DNA of 6,359 nt from Micavibrio aeruginosavorus (GTDB lineage Bacteria; Pseudomonadota; Alphaproteobacteria; Micavibrionales; Micavibrionaceae): NCBI GenBank assembly GCA_003240795.1, contig QFNK01000109.1, forward strand, positions 1 to 6,359, given 5' to 3'. The translations under genes and the position numbers were made by a program. The notes beneath the pieces were generated by a model that searched no databases, was not told where the DNA came from, and was given only the letters and a program-made list of their open reading frames with translations. Of the stretch, positions 1 through 5,231 are shown one piece after another. The first letter of the stretch is position 1. Every line of letters begins with the position of its first letter.

Positions 1-133
1 GTTGTTCCGCACCAAAGGGTACGTTCCCACGTGTGACTCACCCGTGCGCCACTAACCCGAAGGTTCGTTCGACTTGCATGTTTTAGGCCTGCCGCCAGCG
101 TTCGTTCTGAGCCAGGATCAAACTCTCAAGTTT
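1..133 (-). rRNA. rrs: 16S ribosomal RNA, 5' end (partial)
   Basis: Read on the minus strand, this is the start of a small-subunit rRNA. The universal 27F site (AGAGTTTGATCCTGGCTCAG) lies at 126-107, followed by the conserved GAACGCTGGCGGCAGGCCTAA and the CATGCAAGTCGAACG block. By comparison with E. coli 16S (AAATTGAAGAGTTTGATC) the mature 5' end should be near position 133, where the sequence reads AAACTTGAGAGTTTGATC. The V1 hairpin is very short (AACCTTCGGGTT), and is followed by AGTGGCGCACGGGTGAGT, which fits Alphaproteobacteria. The gene continues beyond the left edge, so only about 130 of roughly 1,450-1,500 nt are visible and genus-level placement is not possible. No sign of damage is seen in the visible part. 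Confidence 0.97.
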
Positions 134-163
134 GATCTCATCTCATATCACTCAATTTTGAAA

Positions 164-187
164 TTGAAGTGTCCTAGAACACTTCAA
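164..187 (-). repeat. Perfect inverted repeat (hairpin) before 16S 5' end
   Basis: TTGAAGTGT and ACACTTCAA form a perfect 9-bp stem around a 6-base loop, 31 bases before the mature 16S start. No U-run follows in either direction, so it is not an intrinsic terminator. It may be an RNase III or other maturation structure in the pre-16S leader, or part of the longer stem that normally pairs with sequence beyond the 16S 3' end, which is not in this window. Confidence 0.6.
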
Positions 188-200
188 AATCCATTAAGGA

Positions 201-212
201 TTGAAAAGTGCA
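201..212 (-). promoter_or_regulatory. boxA-like antitermination motif
   Basis: The minus strand reads TGCACTTTTCAA, eight of twelve matches to the E. coli rRNA boxA TGCTCTTTAACA. It lies about 68 nt before the mature 16S 5' end and two bases after a hairpin, which is where boxA is expected. In rRNA operons boxA RNA is bound by NusB/NusE and blocks Rho termination. The match is partial, so this is a candidate only. Confidence 0.4.
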
Positions 213-214
213 AG

Positions 215-266
215 GACCTGCTTTGCGTCACATAACTATGTGAATAGATACGTGGCTCTGCAGGTC
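215..266 (-). promoter_or_regulatory. boxB-like hairpin in rrn leader
   Basis: GACCTGC (266-260 on the minus strand) pairs perfectly with GCAGGTC (221-215). The enclosed region contains a second perfect hairpin, TCACATA-GT-TATGTGA (243-228). The structure sits just upstream of the boxA-like motif at 212-201, the same hairpin-then-boxA order as in E. coli rrn leaders. The stem-loop is seen directly; naming it boxB is inference. Confidence 0.45.
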
Positions 267-275
267 GTTTATATA

Positions 276-290
276 ATGTGTTCAACACAT
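276..290. repeat. 15-bp perfect palindrome in rrn leader
   Basis: ATGTGTT and AACACAT flank a single central base, giving a perfect dyad. A 1-base centre makes a poor RNA loop, so DNA binding by a dimeric regulator is as likely as an RNA structure. It lies well downstream of P2, inside the transcribed leader. Function is unknown. Confidence 0.4.
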
Positions 291-429
291 CCACGAGCAC
301 TGCTGCCTGCGTATCTTCTCTTTCTTATTTACGATGTTCAAGAACCGGAGCGGGCTTACTACCAAACTGATGTTCAGCCCGCAAGTCTTTTTTCAGGTTA
401 CCCCGAAAATAATTTTTGACGATGTCGAT

Positions 430-458
430 TGTATAACCTGTGAAGGTATCGCCGTCAA
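430..458 (-). promoter_or_regulatory. rrn promoter P2 (sigma70-type)
   Basis: On the minus strand TTGACG (458-453, five of six) is followed after exactly 17 bp by TATACA (435-430, four of six, with the key TA...A pattern of TAtAcA). It lies about 108 bp downstream of P1 and reads the same way, toward the 16S gene. Tandem P1/P2 promoters are the usual arrangement of bacterial rRNA operons. P1 lies about 100 bp upstream, so this promoter lacks the long A-tract seen there. Confidence 0.72.
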
Positions 459-537
459 CTTCTTAAGAGAACTTATTTTGCCTTTCGGCGTTGCCTCTTT
501 TCGAAGACCGCTGCGGTGTTCCGCGTTGGTGAAGGGG

Positions 538-566
538 GTTATATGCAGAAGGTTCCCGACTGTCAA
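538..566 (-). promoter_or_regulatory. rrn promoter P1 (sigma70-type)
   Basis: On the minus strand a perfect -35 TTGACA (566-561) is separated by exactly 17 bp from a -10 TATAAC (543-538, five of six consensus). The bases just after the -10 (CCCCTTC) are C-rich, as in discriminators of stringently controlled rRNA promoters. An A-rich tract sits directly upstream. Transcription would start near 531 and run toward the 16S gene, giving a leader of about 400 nt. This is the strongest promoter in the window by inspection. Confidence 0.85.
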
Positions 567-571
567 ACCCC

Positions 572-610
572 TTTTTTGATTTTTTTTATCTTTTTTTAAT
601 TTTTTCTCAA
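572..610 (-). promoter_or_regulatory. A-tract UP-like element upstream of P1
   Basis: Immediately upstream of the P1 -35 the minus strand holds repeated A runs (AAAAAA, AAAAAAA and AAAAAAAA broken by single TC, GAT or ATT groups) across nearly 40 bp. Phased A-tracts at -40 to -80 bind the RNA polymerase alpha C-terminal domain and bend DNA, strongly stimulating rRNA promoters. The function is inferred from position and composition. Confidence 0.6.
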
Positions 611-611
611 A

Positions 612-630
612 ATCATTGTTTTTCAATGAT
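612..630 (-). terminator. AT-rich hairpin after the DUF1489 gene, possible weak terminator
   Basis: ATCATTG and CAATGAT form a perfect 7-bp stem around a 5-base loop, 35 bp beyond the DUF1489 stop codon. On the minus strand the stem is followed by only a short T run (TTTG). The stem is A/T-rich, so termination would be weak. It also lies just upstream of the rrn A-tract and could simply belong to that control region. Confidence 0.35.
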
Positions 631-665
631 ATATTTTGTTTTCATAAGTTTTGACCCAGCATTTC

Positions 666-1112
666 CTACAGAAGGCCCAGCCTTTTGAGCTCATAAAGCA
701 TCTCGGGAGGCGGCTCTTCGCCATTCTCTTCCCCGTCGAAAGCCCCCTTATCCTTGGGAATGCCGGAGCCTTCCAGGTAACGCCACCCCTGGATGGCCCG
801 TTTCTGGACGGAATAGGTCAGGATCAGGCGCGGATCGACGATGATCTTGCACCAATCATGCTCCGCCGGGTCTTCGACCATCTCAAAGCCCAATATCCTC
901 TGGCGCGCCTGAATGCGGTTTTTCATGATCCAGTATATGGAGCCGCCGGAATCCAGCACCTCCTGGGCGCGTTTAGGAGCGTAACGAGTATAGGCAAAAG
1001 TCGCCTGCTGCCCCTTAAACTTGAAAAGATATGGCTTTTGCCGCTCGATGAGCTGTTCAATTTCCTGAAGGCCGGCGGCGGTTTTGATGAGATTGACTGC
1101 GTTTAATGACAT
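666..1112 (-). CDS. DUF1489 family protein
   Basis: A 148-aa protein matching the DUF1489 pattern as I know it from Alphaproteobacteria. It has an N-terminal MSLNAVNLIKTAAG, a central SGGSIYWIMKN-IQARQRILGF block (about residues 55-76), VDPRLI (92-97), RAIQGWRYLE (105-114), and the closing PPPEMLYELKRLGLL. No signal peptide or membrane segment is seen, so it should be cytoplasmic. The biochemical function of the family is not known to me. The ATG at 1112 was chosen because family members begin with an M-x-L-x-x-x-x-L-I-K stretch; the frame stays open upstream to 1256 (ATGs at 1136 and 1256), but that part has no family resemblance and runs into the opposite gene. No strong ribosome binding site precedes the chosen start. 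It reads toward the rrn promoters with only a weak hairpin between, so some read-through into rrn is possible. Confidence 0.88.
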   Translation of the reverse strand: MSLNAVNLIKTAAGLQEIEQLIERQKPYLFKFKGQQATFAYTRYAPKRAQEVLDSGGSIYWIMKNRIQARQRILGFEMVEDPAEHDWCKIIVDPRLILTYSVQKRAIQGWRYLEGSGIPKDKGAFDGEENGEEPPPEMLYELKRLGLL

Positions 1113-1139
1113 ACAAACCGATGTAATACCGCGCATGCA

Positions 1140-1151
1140 GGCTTGCAAGCC
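1140..1151. repeat. 12-bp perfect palindrome in the divergent control region
   Basis: GGCTTGCAAGCC is its own reverse complement and lies between the DUF1489 start and its candidate -10, close to the predicted transcription start. A partner GCATGC palindrome sits at 1133-1138. It may be a regulator site or chance; no function can be assigned. Confidence 0.3.
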
Positions 1152-1157
1152 CCGCCA

Positions 1158-1186
1158 TTTATATGGGGATGAGTTTTTGTAGTCAT
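1158..1186 (-). promoter_or_regulatory. Candidate promoter for the DUF1489 gene
   Basis: On the minus strand ATGACT (1186-1181, four of six to TTGACA) is followed after 17 bp by TATAAA (1163-1158, five of six). Transcription would start near 1151, giving a leader of about 40 nt to the start at 1112. Its -35 shares one base with the -35 of the divergent candidate promoter for the SLBB gene. Called by inspection only. Confidence 0.4.
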
Positions 1187-1214
1187 ACACATAGCCTGAA
1201 TACATATGTATAGT
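1186..1214 (+). promoter_or_regulatory. Candidate promoter for the polysaccharide export operon
   Basis: TACACA (1186-1191, four of six) is followed after 17 bp by TATAGT (1209-1214, five of six). Transcription would begin near 1221, about 30 nt before the start codon at 1251. The perfect 12-bp palindrome ATACATATGTAT (1200-1211) overlaps the spacer and the -10, so a dimeric repressor could bind there. This is pattern matching; no regulator is visible nearby. Confidence 0.35.
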
Positions 1215-1250
1215 TGCAGCCATTATATTTATTTTTTTGACGGCATCCGC

Positions 1251-3686
1251 ATGCATTCTTTTAAGAAAATCACCGCCATATGTATTTTGACGGCATTTAT
1301 AGCTCTATCTCCATTACCATCGGTTGCGAATGATGCATTCTTGGCGGATGAGGAAGCACCGGAGAGCGCGGCGATTGACGACGATGTGGATCCGAAACCC
1401 CTGACGCTTGCGGATCTTGAGAGGCTGACCGGCGGCGGGTTGTCCGGCCTTAACCTGGAGCAGGACAGCCAGAGCCCGATCGAGAAGATGTATTCGGTGC
1501 GGGCCGATGAAAAGCTGACGCTTTTCGGGCACGACCTGTTCCAGAAAGGCAAGAAAGCCTCTACCTCCCTTCCGACCGGCACCGTACGGGACGACTATGT
1601 GCTGGGCGTTGGCGATACGCTCGATATCAATATACGCGGACAGGAGAACGCGAAGAAATCCTATACCATAGACACCGAAGGATACTTGGTTCCTGACAAC
1701 TTCAACAGGATCGCAGCGGCGGGCATGACTTTATCCGCCTTGCGCCAAACTTTGGCAGAAGAGGCATCCAGACTGCACAATGTCGATATCGCCGTAAGCC
1801 TGTCTGCCCCTCGTCAGATAGATATACTTGTCATTGGTGACGTTTATAGCCCGGGCCGAAAGACGCTGACTTCCTACCATTCAATTCTCGATGCGCTTCA
1901 GGAAGCAGACGGCGTTAAAAAAACAGGCTCCCTCCGCCGTATAAAAATCGTTCGCGGCGGCAAAGGGGAATTCGTCGATCTTTATTCCGTGATGATGCAG
2001 GGGACGTCGAATGCCGACAAACGCCTTCGCGACGGTGACCGCATTATCGTCCCGCCGATCGGCCCTACCGTTGCCGTAACCGGCGCGGTCAAGCGCCCTG
2101 CCATCTATGAAATTCGAAAAGGCGATACGCTCAGCTCTCTCGAGATGCTCGGGCTTGCGGGCGGCGTTGTGTCGCCGGGAAGCAACCGTTTCCTGCAGCT
2201 GTCCCTGACAAACGAGGGGAAGGAAATCGTCGAAACGGTTTCCGAACCTGCCAAAAAATCTTTTGGCGACGGAAGTATCCTGCGTGTCGCGCAGGCACAG
2301 GAAAAGCGCAGCCAGAATATAGAACTCAGCGGCCAGACACGCGACCCCGGACAGTATGATCTTCATAAGGCGCAGACATTGTCCGACCTAATCGGCAGCG
2401 AGGACAGGCTGGGCGACAATCTTTATCCCCTTATCGGTGTGGTTGCACGCAAGGATAAAAGCAGCCTCACCACCAACCTGATCGAATTTTCTCCCCGCGC
2501 CGTTCTGGCGAAGAAGGACAATATGGATCTGCGTGAAGGCGATAGCGTTCACCTGTTTTCCTTTGGCCAGATCCGCGCGTTATCCCGCAAGGTTTCCGAT
2601 GAACCGCTTTTGAAGAAAACATCATACGGCGATAGTGCGACAGGAAAAGACCGCATAGAAGACGAAGAAATAGCGTCTTTCCTCGAAGAACGCTGTGTGT
2701 TCGTTCGCGGCTCCGTGCGCCAGCAAGGCGCCTATCCCGTGGCACATAATACACCTGTTAAGGACATTATCGCAGTCGCCGGCGGCATGACGGTCGAGGC
2801 GGACAAGAACGATATCGAGGTTACGACCGATGACGCACATCAGCGGATCAATACAGGGATCAAGAATGACGGCTATTCCTCCATCCGCGTTTCAGCGGGC
2901 GACACAATCCGTGTGAACCAGAAATTCAACCGTGTTGCCGAGCAAAGCGTAGTACTTACAGGCGAGGTAAAAAATCCCGGCAAGTACGACGTCAAGCGCG
3001 GGGACACGCTTTTAAGCCTGATCAAACGCGCGGGCGGGTTGAGCGATACTGCCTATCCGGACGGCATCATTTTCAGCCGCGCCAGCGAGCGGAAGCAGGA
3101 AGAAAACCGTTACCGCGCGCAGGCACGCGATCTTGAAATGAAACTGGCCGACATGATGCGCATGGAAGACAAGGATAAGAAACCGGATATGGCGCAGGTC
3201 AATACCGCGCAAGCTTTGATCGCGCAGTTGAAAGATGCCAAAGCAGTAGGCCGCATCACGGTACAGGCGGACCCTAGTATTCTTGCCGCCGATCCCGAAC
3301 AGGACATCCTGCTTGAATCCGGTGACCGCATTTATATTCCGCGCAGGCCCCTTACCGTGCGTGTCGGCGGTGAAGTGCTCTCCCCCGCCGCGCTGCAGTT
3401 CCGCAAAGGAAAGGGCGCGGATGATTATATTGACGAGGCAGGCGGCACAACCTATTTCGCGGACAGCGACCGCGCCTTTGTCGTCTATCCGAACGGAAGC
3501 GCAAAACCCCTTGCCGTCAGCGCCTGGAAACAGGGTATAACGATGATACCGCCCGGTTCCACCATCATCGTGCCGCGCGATCCAAAGCCTTTCAACTTTC
3601 TGGAAGGCGCGGAAACGATTACAACTATTCTGGCGAATATTGCCCTGACAGGATTTTATCTGAATGACCTTGGAGACGACGACTAA
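1251..3686 (+). CDS. Large SLBB-repeat polysaccharide export protein (Wza-like)
   Basis: An 811-aa protein of the outer-membrane polysaccharide export family, expected to form the conduit for polymer across periplasm and outer membrane. Residues 1-26 form a signal peptide (KK, then hydrophobic ITAICILTAFIAL, with likely cleavage after SVA). No lipobox is seen, so lipidation as in E. coli Wza is unlikely. A Poly_export (PES) domain spans about 112-190 (YVLGVGDTLDINIRGQEN). It is followed by about six SLBB-like repeats starting near 191, 273, 356, 482, 565 and 702, each with a G-x-V-x-x-P/Q-G-x-Y-like core; the third and sixth are the most divergent. A charged helical insert lies at about 611-668. 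The C-terminal ITTILANIALTGFYL (789-803) may be the membrane-crossing helix. E. coli Wza is about 380 residues, so this is about twice as long. The ATG at 1251 was chosen because the signal peptide begins there; an in-frame ATG at 1206 would add 15 residues before it and overlaps the candidate -10. No strong ribosome binding site is seen. The gene overlaps the next one by 23 bp. Confidence 0.92.
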   Translation: MHSFKKITAICILTAFIALSPLPSVANDAFLADEEAPESAAIDDDVDPKPLTLADLERLTGGGLSGLNLEQDSQSPIEKMYSVRADEKLTLFGHDLFQKGKKASTSLPTGTVRDDYVLGVGDTLDINIRGQENAKKSYTIDTEGYLVPDNFNRIAAAGMTLSALRQTLAEEASRLHNVDIAVSLSAPRQIDILVIGDVYSPGRKTLTSYHSILDALQEADGVKKTGSLRRIKIVRGGKGEFVDLYSVMMQGTSNADKRLRDGDRIIVPPIGPTVAVTGAVKRPAIYEIRKGDTLSSLEMLGLAGGVVSPGSNRFLQLSLTNEGKEIVETVSEPAKKSFGDGSILRVAQAQEKRSQNIELSGQTRDPGQYDLHKAQTLSDLIGSEDRLGDNLYPLIGVVARKDKSSLTTNLIEFSPRAVLAKKDNMDLREGDSVHLFSFGQIRALSRKVSDEPLLKKTSYGDSATGKDRIEDEEIASFLEERCVFVRGSVRQQGAYPVAHNTPVKDIIAVAGGMTVEADKNDIEVTTDDAHQRINTGIKNDGYSSIRVSAGDTIRVNQKFNRVAEQSVVLTGEVKNPGKYDVKRGDTLLSLIKRAGGLSDTAYPDGIIFSRASERKQEENRYRAQARDLEMKLADMMRMEDKDKKPDMAQVNTAQALIAQLKDAKAVGRITVQADPSILAADPEQDILLESGDRIYIPRRPLTVRVGGEVLSPAALQFRKGKGADDYIDEAGGTTYFADSDRAFVVYPNGSAKPLAVSAWKQGITMIPPGSTIIVPRDPKPFNFLEGAETITTILANIALTGFYLNDLGDDD

Positions 3687-4449
3687 GCAGAATCCCTTCC
3701 TGTCCATCATCACGGTCACGAAAGACAATCTGAACGGATTGAAACGGACGGCGCAGAGTATCCGCATGCAAAGCGTGCAGGATTACGAATGGATCGTCGT
3801 CGATGCGCTTTCCGCCGACGGATCGGAATCCTATCTGCATACGGATATACCGCATGTTCATATTCGTGAAGCGGATGACGGCATATATGATGCCATGAAC
3901 AAAGGCATCCGTGCAGCGTCCGGCAGGTATTTGCTTTTCCTGAATGCGGGCGACTGTCTGTCCGACATGGATATCATTGCCACGATCATGCGCGCCGCCG
4001 CCGACAATCCCGACTATATTTACGGCGACGCGCTGGAGACCAACGGGCTTTTTAAAAAGGCGCAAAGCCTGCATTCCATAGACTGGGGCATGCCGACACA
4101 TCATCAGGCGATGATATACCGCAAGGGGCTTCTGCCGGATTTGCTTTATGACACAAGGTACAGGATCGCCGCGGACTACGATTATACCCGCCGTTTTTTA
4201 AAGGCGGTGAAAAACACGCATTATATTCCCGCCGCCCTTTGTGTATTCGAGAATGGCGGCCTCTCAGAAACGCGCAGGAAAGAGGCGCGCAGGGAGCAAT
4301 ATGATATCAGGAAAAATTGCGGAGTTCCGGCCCTTAAAAACCGGCTTATTTATGTAGCGCAAGGTATGACCGCATTTATGCGGGAAAGGTTTCCTTCCGT
4401 TTATTTCCCGGCGCGCCGCTGTTTTTCCGCATATCTGACGCGGGCATAA
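3664..4449 (+). CDS. Family 2 glycosyltransferase, WcaE-like
   Basis: A 261-aa GT-A fold (GT2) enzyme that should transfer a sugar from a nucleotide-sugar to a lipid-linked glycan at the cytoplasmic face of the inner membrane. In order it shows FLSIITVTKDN (12-22), VVDALSADGS (45-54, the usual VDGxSxDG with A for G), the strong DDGIYDAMNKGI (71-82), LFLNAGD (91-97, the metal-binding DxD-equivalent region), GDA (121-123), HHQAM (146-150) and ADYDY (170-174). These resemble colanic acid WcaE, though donor and acceptor sugars cannot be read from sequence. No membrane span is obvious. The ATG lies inside the last codons of the exporter gene (23-bp overlap). An AGGA at 3650-3653 gives a plausible ribosome binding site, so the two genes are probably co-transcribed and translationally coupled. 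Its 3' end overlaps the convergent gene by 49 bp. Confidence 0.9.
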   Translation: MTLETTTKQNPFLSIITVTKDNLNGLKRTAQSIRMQSVQDYEWIVVDALSADGSESYLHTDIPHVHIREADDGIYDAMNKGIRAASGRYLLFLNAGDCLSDMDIIATIMRAAADNPDYIYGDALETNGLFKKAQSLHSIDWGMPTHHQAMIYRKGLLPDLLYDTRYRIAADYDYTRRFLKAVKNTHYIPAALCVFENGGLSETRRKEARREQYDIRKNCGVPALKNRLIYVAQGMTAFMRERFPSVYFPARRCFSAYLTRA

Positions 4450-5231
4450 TATTTATAACGGGCGGCCGATAGGTGCAGGCCGCCTTTTCCATCGAGAAAG
4501 CCGCCTTTCAGGATGTAGGAGTGTAAAAACGCCGCCACGGGCCTGAACGGCATGGAGCCGAATATGCGTTTTAGAATTTTTCGCCCCATGGCGTTTTCAG
4601 CGGGATAGGCTTTGTAAAGGCGCATACCCGCCTCCCACGCCGCATAACGCTCGTGGCGCTCCACATATTTTCCTGCGTCTTCCATCGCGTGGTGATAGAG
4701 CGGATTCTTCAACTGCCCGACCGTGGCGCATACGCCGTCTTTCAGGACAGGCTGGTAATGCCCTTCCATTTCCCCCATACCGGAAATTTCCAGATCATCC
4801 ACCACCGGAAAATGGACGAGTCTGCGATCGAAAAGGCACAACTTGTTGTTCACGATACCGCGCCTTAAAGGTTTCGCGTTCAGGGTGTAAACGCCCTTTA
4901 CAAAATAACCTGCGCAGTTCCAGTCGAGCGCGGCGATCTCGGATAAAAGTCCACCGGTCACCTCTTCGTCTGCGTCGACGAAAAATATGCGGTCGTGCTT
5001 TAGCGGGAGGTTATCGAGGCACCATTGACGCTTTTTGGGATAGGCGCCGTTCCATGAAAAATTCACCACCGACGCGCCGAATGACCTTGCTACAGAACCT
5101 GTCGCGTCTTCGCTGTTAGAATCCGCAATGATAACCTCATCGAACGCATCAAGCGCCGCAAGGCAGCGAGGCAGGTTTTTCTCCTCATTCAACGTTGTAA
5201 CAATTACGCTGAGGGCGATCTTATCGGTCAT
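4401..5231 (-). CDS. Family 2 glycosyltransferase, WaaE/KdtX-like
   Basis: A 276-aa GT2 enzyme of the type that includes LPS-core beta-glucosyltransferases WaaE/KdtX and LgtF. It has SVIVTTLNEEKNL (8-20), VIIADSNSEDAT (33-44), a W-N-G-A-x-x-K-K-x-Q stretch (60-69), and FVDADEEV (84-91, the DxD metal and nucleotide-sugar motif). HHAMEDAGKYVERHERYAAWEA (190-211 region) and a basic aromatic C-terminal part with LKGGFLDGKGGLH, typical of the family and likely membrane-associated, follow. The exact sugar cannot be told. The ATG at 5231 was preferred because the N-terminal beta strand follows directly; the longer frame starting at 5267 adds 12 residues with no family match. It overlaps the upstream chain-length gene by 11 bp (ATGACCGATAA), implying coupled translation. 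Its stop at 4401-4403 lies inside the opposing glycosyltransferase gene, and I see no convincing minus-strand terminator beyond it. Confidence 0.9.
   Translation of the reverse strand: MTDKIALSVIVTTLNEEKNLPRCLAALDAFDEVIIADSNSEDATGSVARSFGASVVNFSWNGAYPKKRQWCLDNLPLKHDRIFFVDADEEVTGGLLSEIAALDWNCAGYFVKGVYTLNAKPLRRGIVNNKLCLFDRRLVHFPVVDDLEISGMGEMEGHYQPVLKDGVCATVGQLKNPLYHHAMEDAGKYVERHERYAAWEAGMRLYKAYPAENAMGRKILKRIFGSMPFRPVAAFLHSYILKGGFLDGKGGLHLSAARYKYYARVRYAEKQRRAGK
4461..4488 (+). terminator. Rho-independent terminator of the plus-strand operon
   Basis: A perfect 7-bp GC-only stem, GGCGGCC (4461-4467) with GGCCGCC (4478-4484), closes a 10-base loop and is followed at once by TTTT. It starts 11 bp after the stop codon of the WcaE-like gene, so it should end the exporter-glycosyltransferase transcript. 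It lies wholly within the coding sequence of the convergent glycosyltransferase. The T run is short, so efficiency may be moderate. Confidence 0.72.

Larger units (their letters stand above)
134..531 (-). other. 16S rRNA transcribed leader (pre-rRNA spacer)
   Basis: This roughly 400-nt stretch lies between the promoters and the mature 16S 5' end and contains no believable protein gene. The short reading frames across it lack family resemblance and overlap the promoters and hairpins. It holds a second promoter, several inverted repeats, a boxB-like hairpin followed by a boxA-like motif, and a perfect hairpin next to the 16S start. In rRNA operons such leaders carry antitermination signals for the NusB/NusE-type complex and one arm of the RNase III processing stem. 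Its role here is inferred from position and from these elements. Confidence 0.75.

Noticed and set aside
356..384. A possible third rrn promoter, TTGCGG-17-TAGTAA, minus strand
   Set aside because: The spacing is right but each hexamer matches only three of six consensus bases; chance is more likely.
201..626. Three short open frames (72, 81 and 77 aa) in the rrn leader
   Set aside because: They cross the rrn promoters, boxA-like motif and hairpins, have low-complexity or unfamiliar sequences and no ribosome binding sites; they are chance frames in non-coding DNA.
651..1106. 151-aa plus-strand frame opposite the DUF1489 gene
   Set aside because: It is fully antisense to a recognisable family protein and resembles no family I know.
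1113..1256. N-terminal extension of the DUF1489 frame up to the ATG at 1256
   Set aside because: The extra 48 residues do not resemble the family, cover the divergent promoter region and overlap the start of the exporter gene.
1881..2366. 161-aa minus-strand frame antisense to the exporter
   Set aside because: Shadow of the SLBB repeats; no family resemblance.
3012..3767. 251-aa minus-strand frame antisense to the exporter gene
   Set aside because: Long, but antisense to a clear SLBB coding sequence, rich in C, H, R and F as expected for a shadow of this codon use, and with no recognised domain.
4370..4383. CCGCAT-TT-ATGCGG inverted repeat as a minus-strand terminator
   Set aside because: No T-run follows on the minus strand and it lies inside the WcaE-like coding sequence, so it is not a supported terminator.
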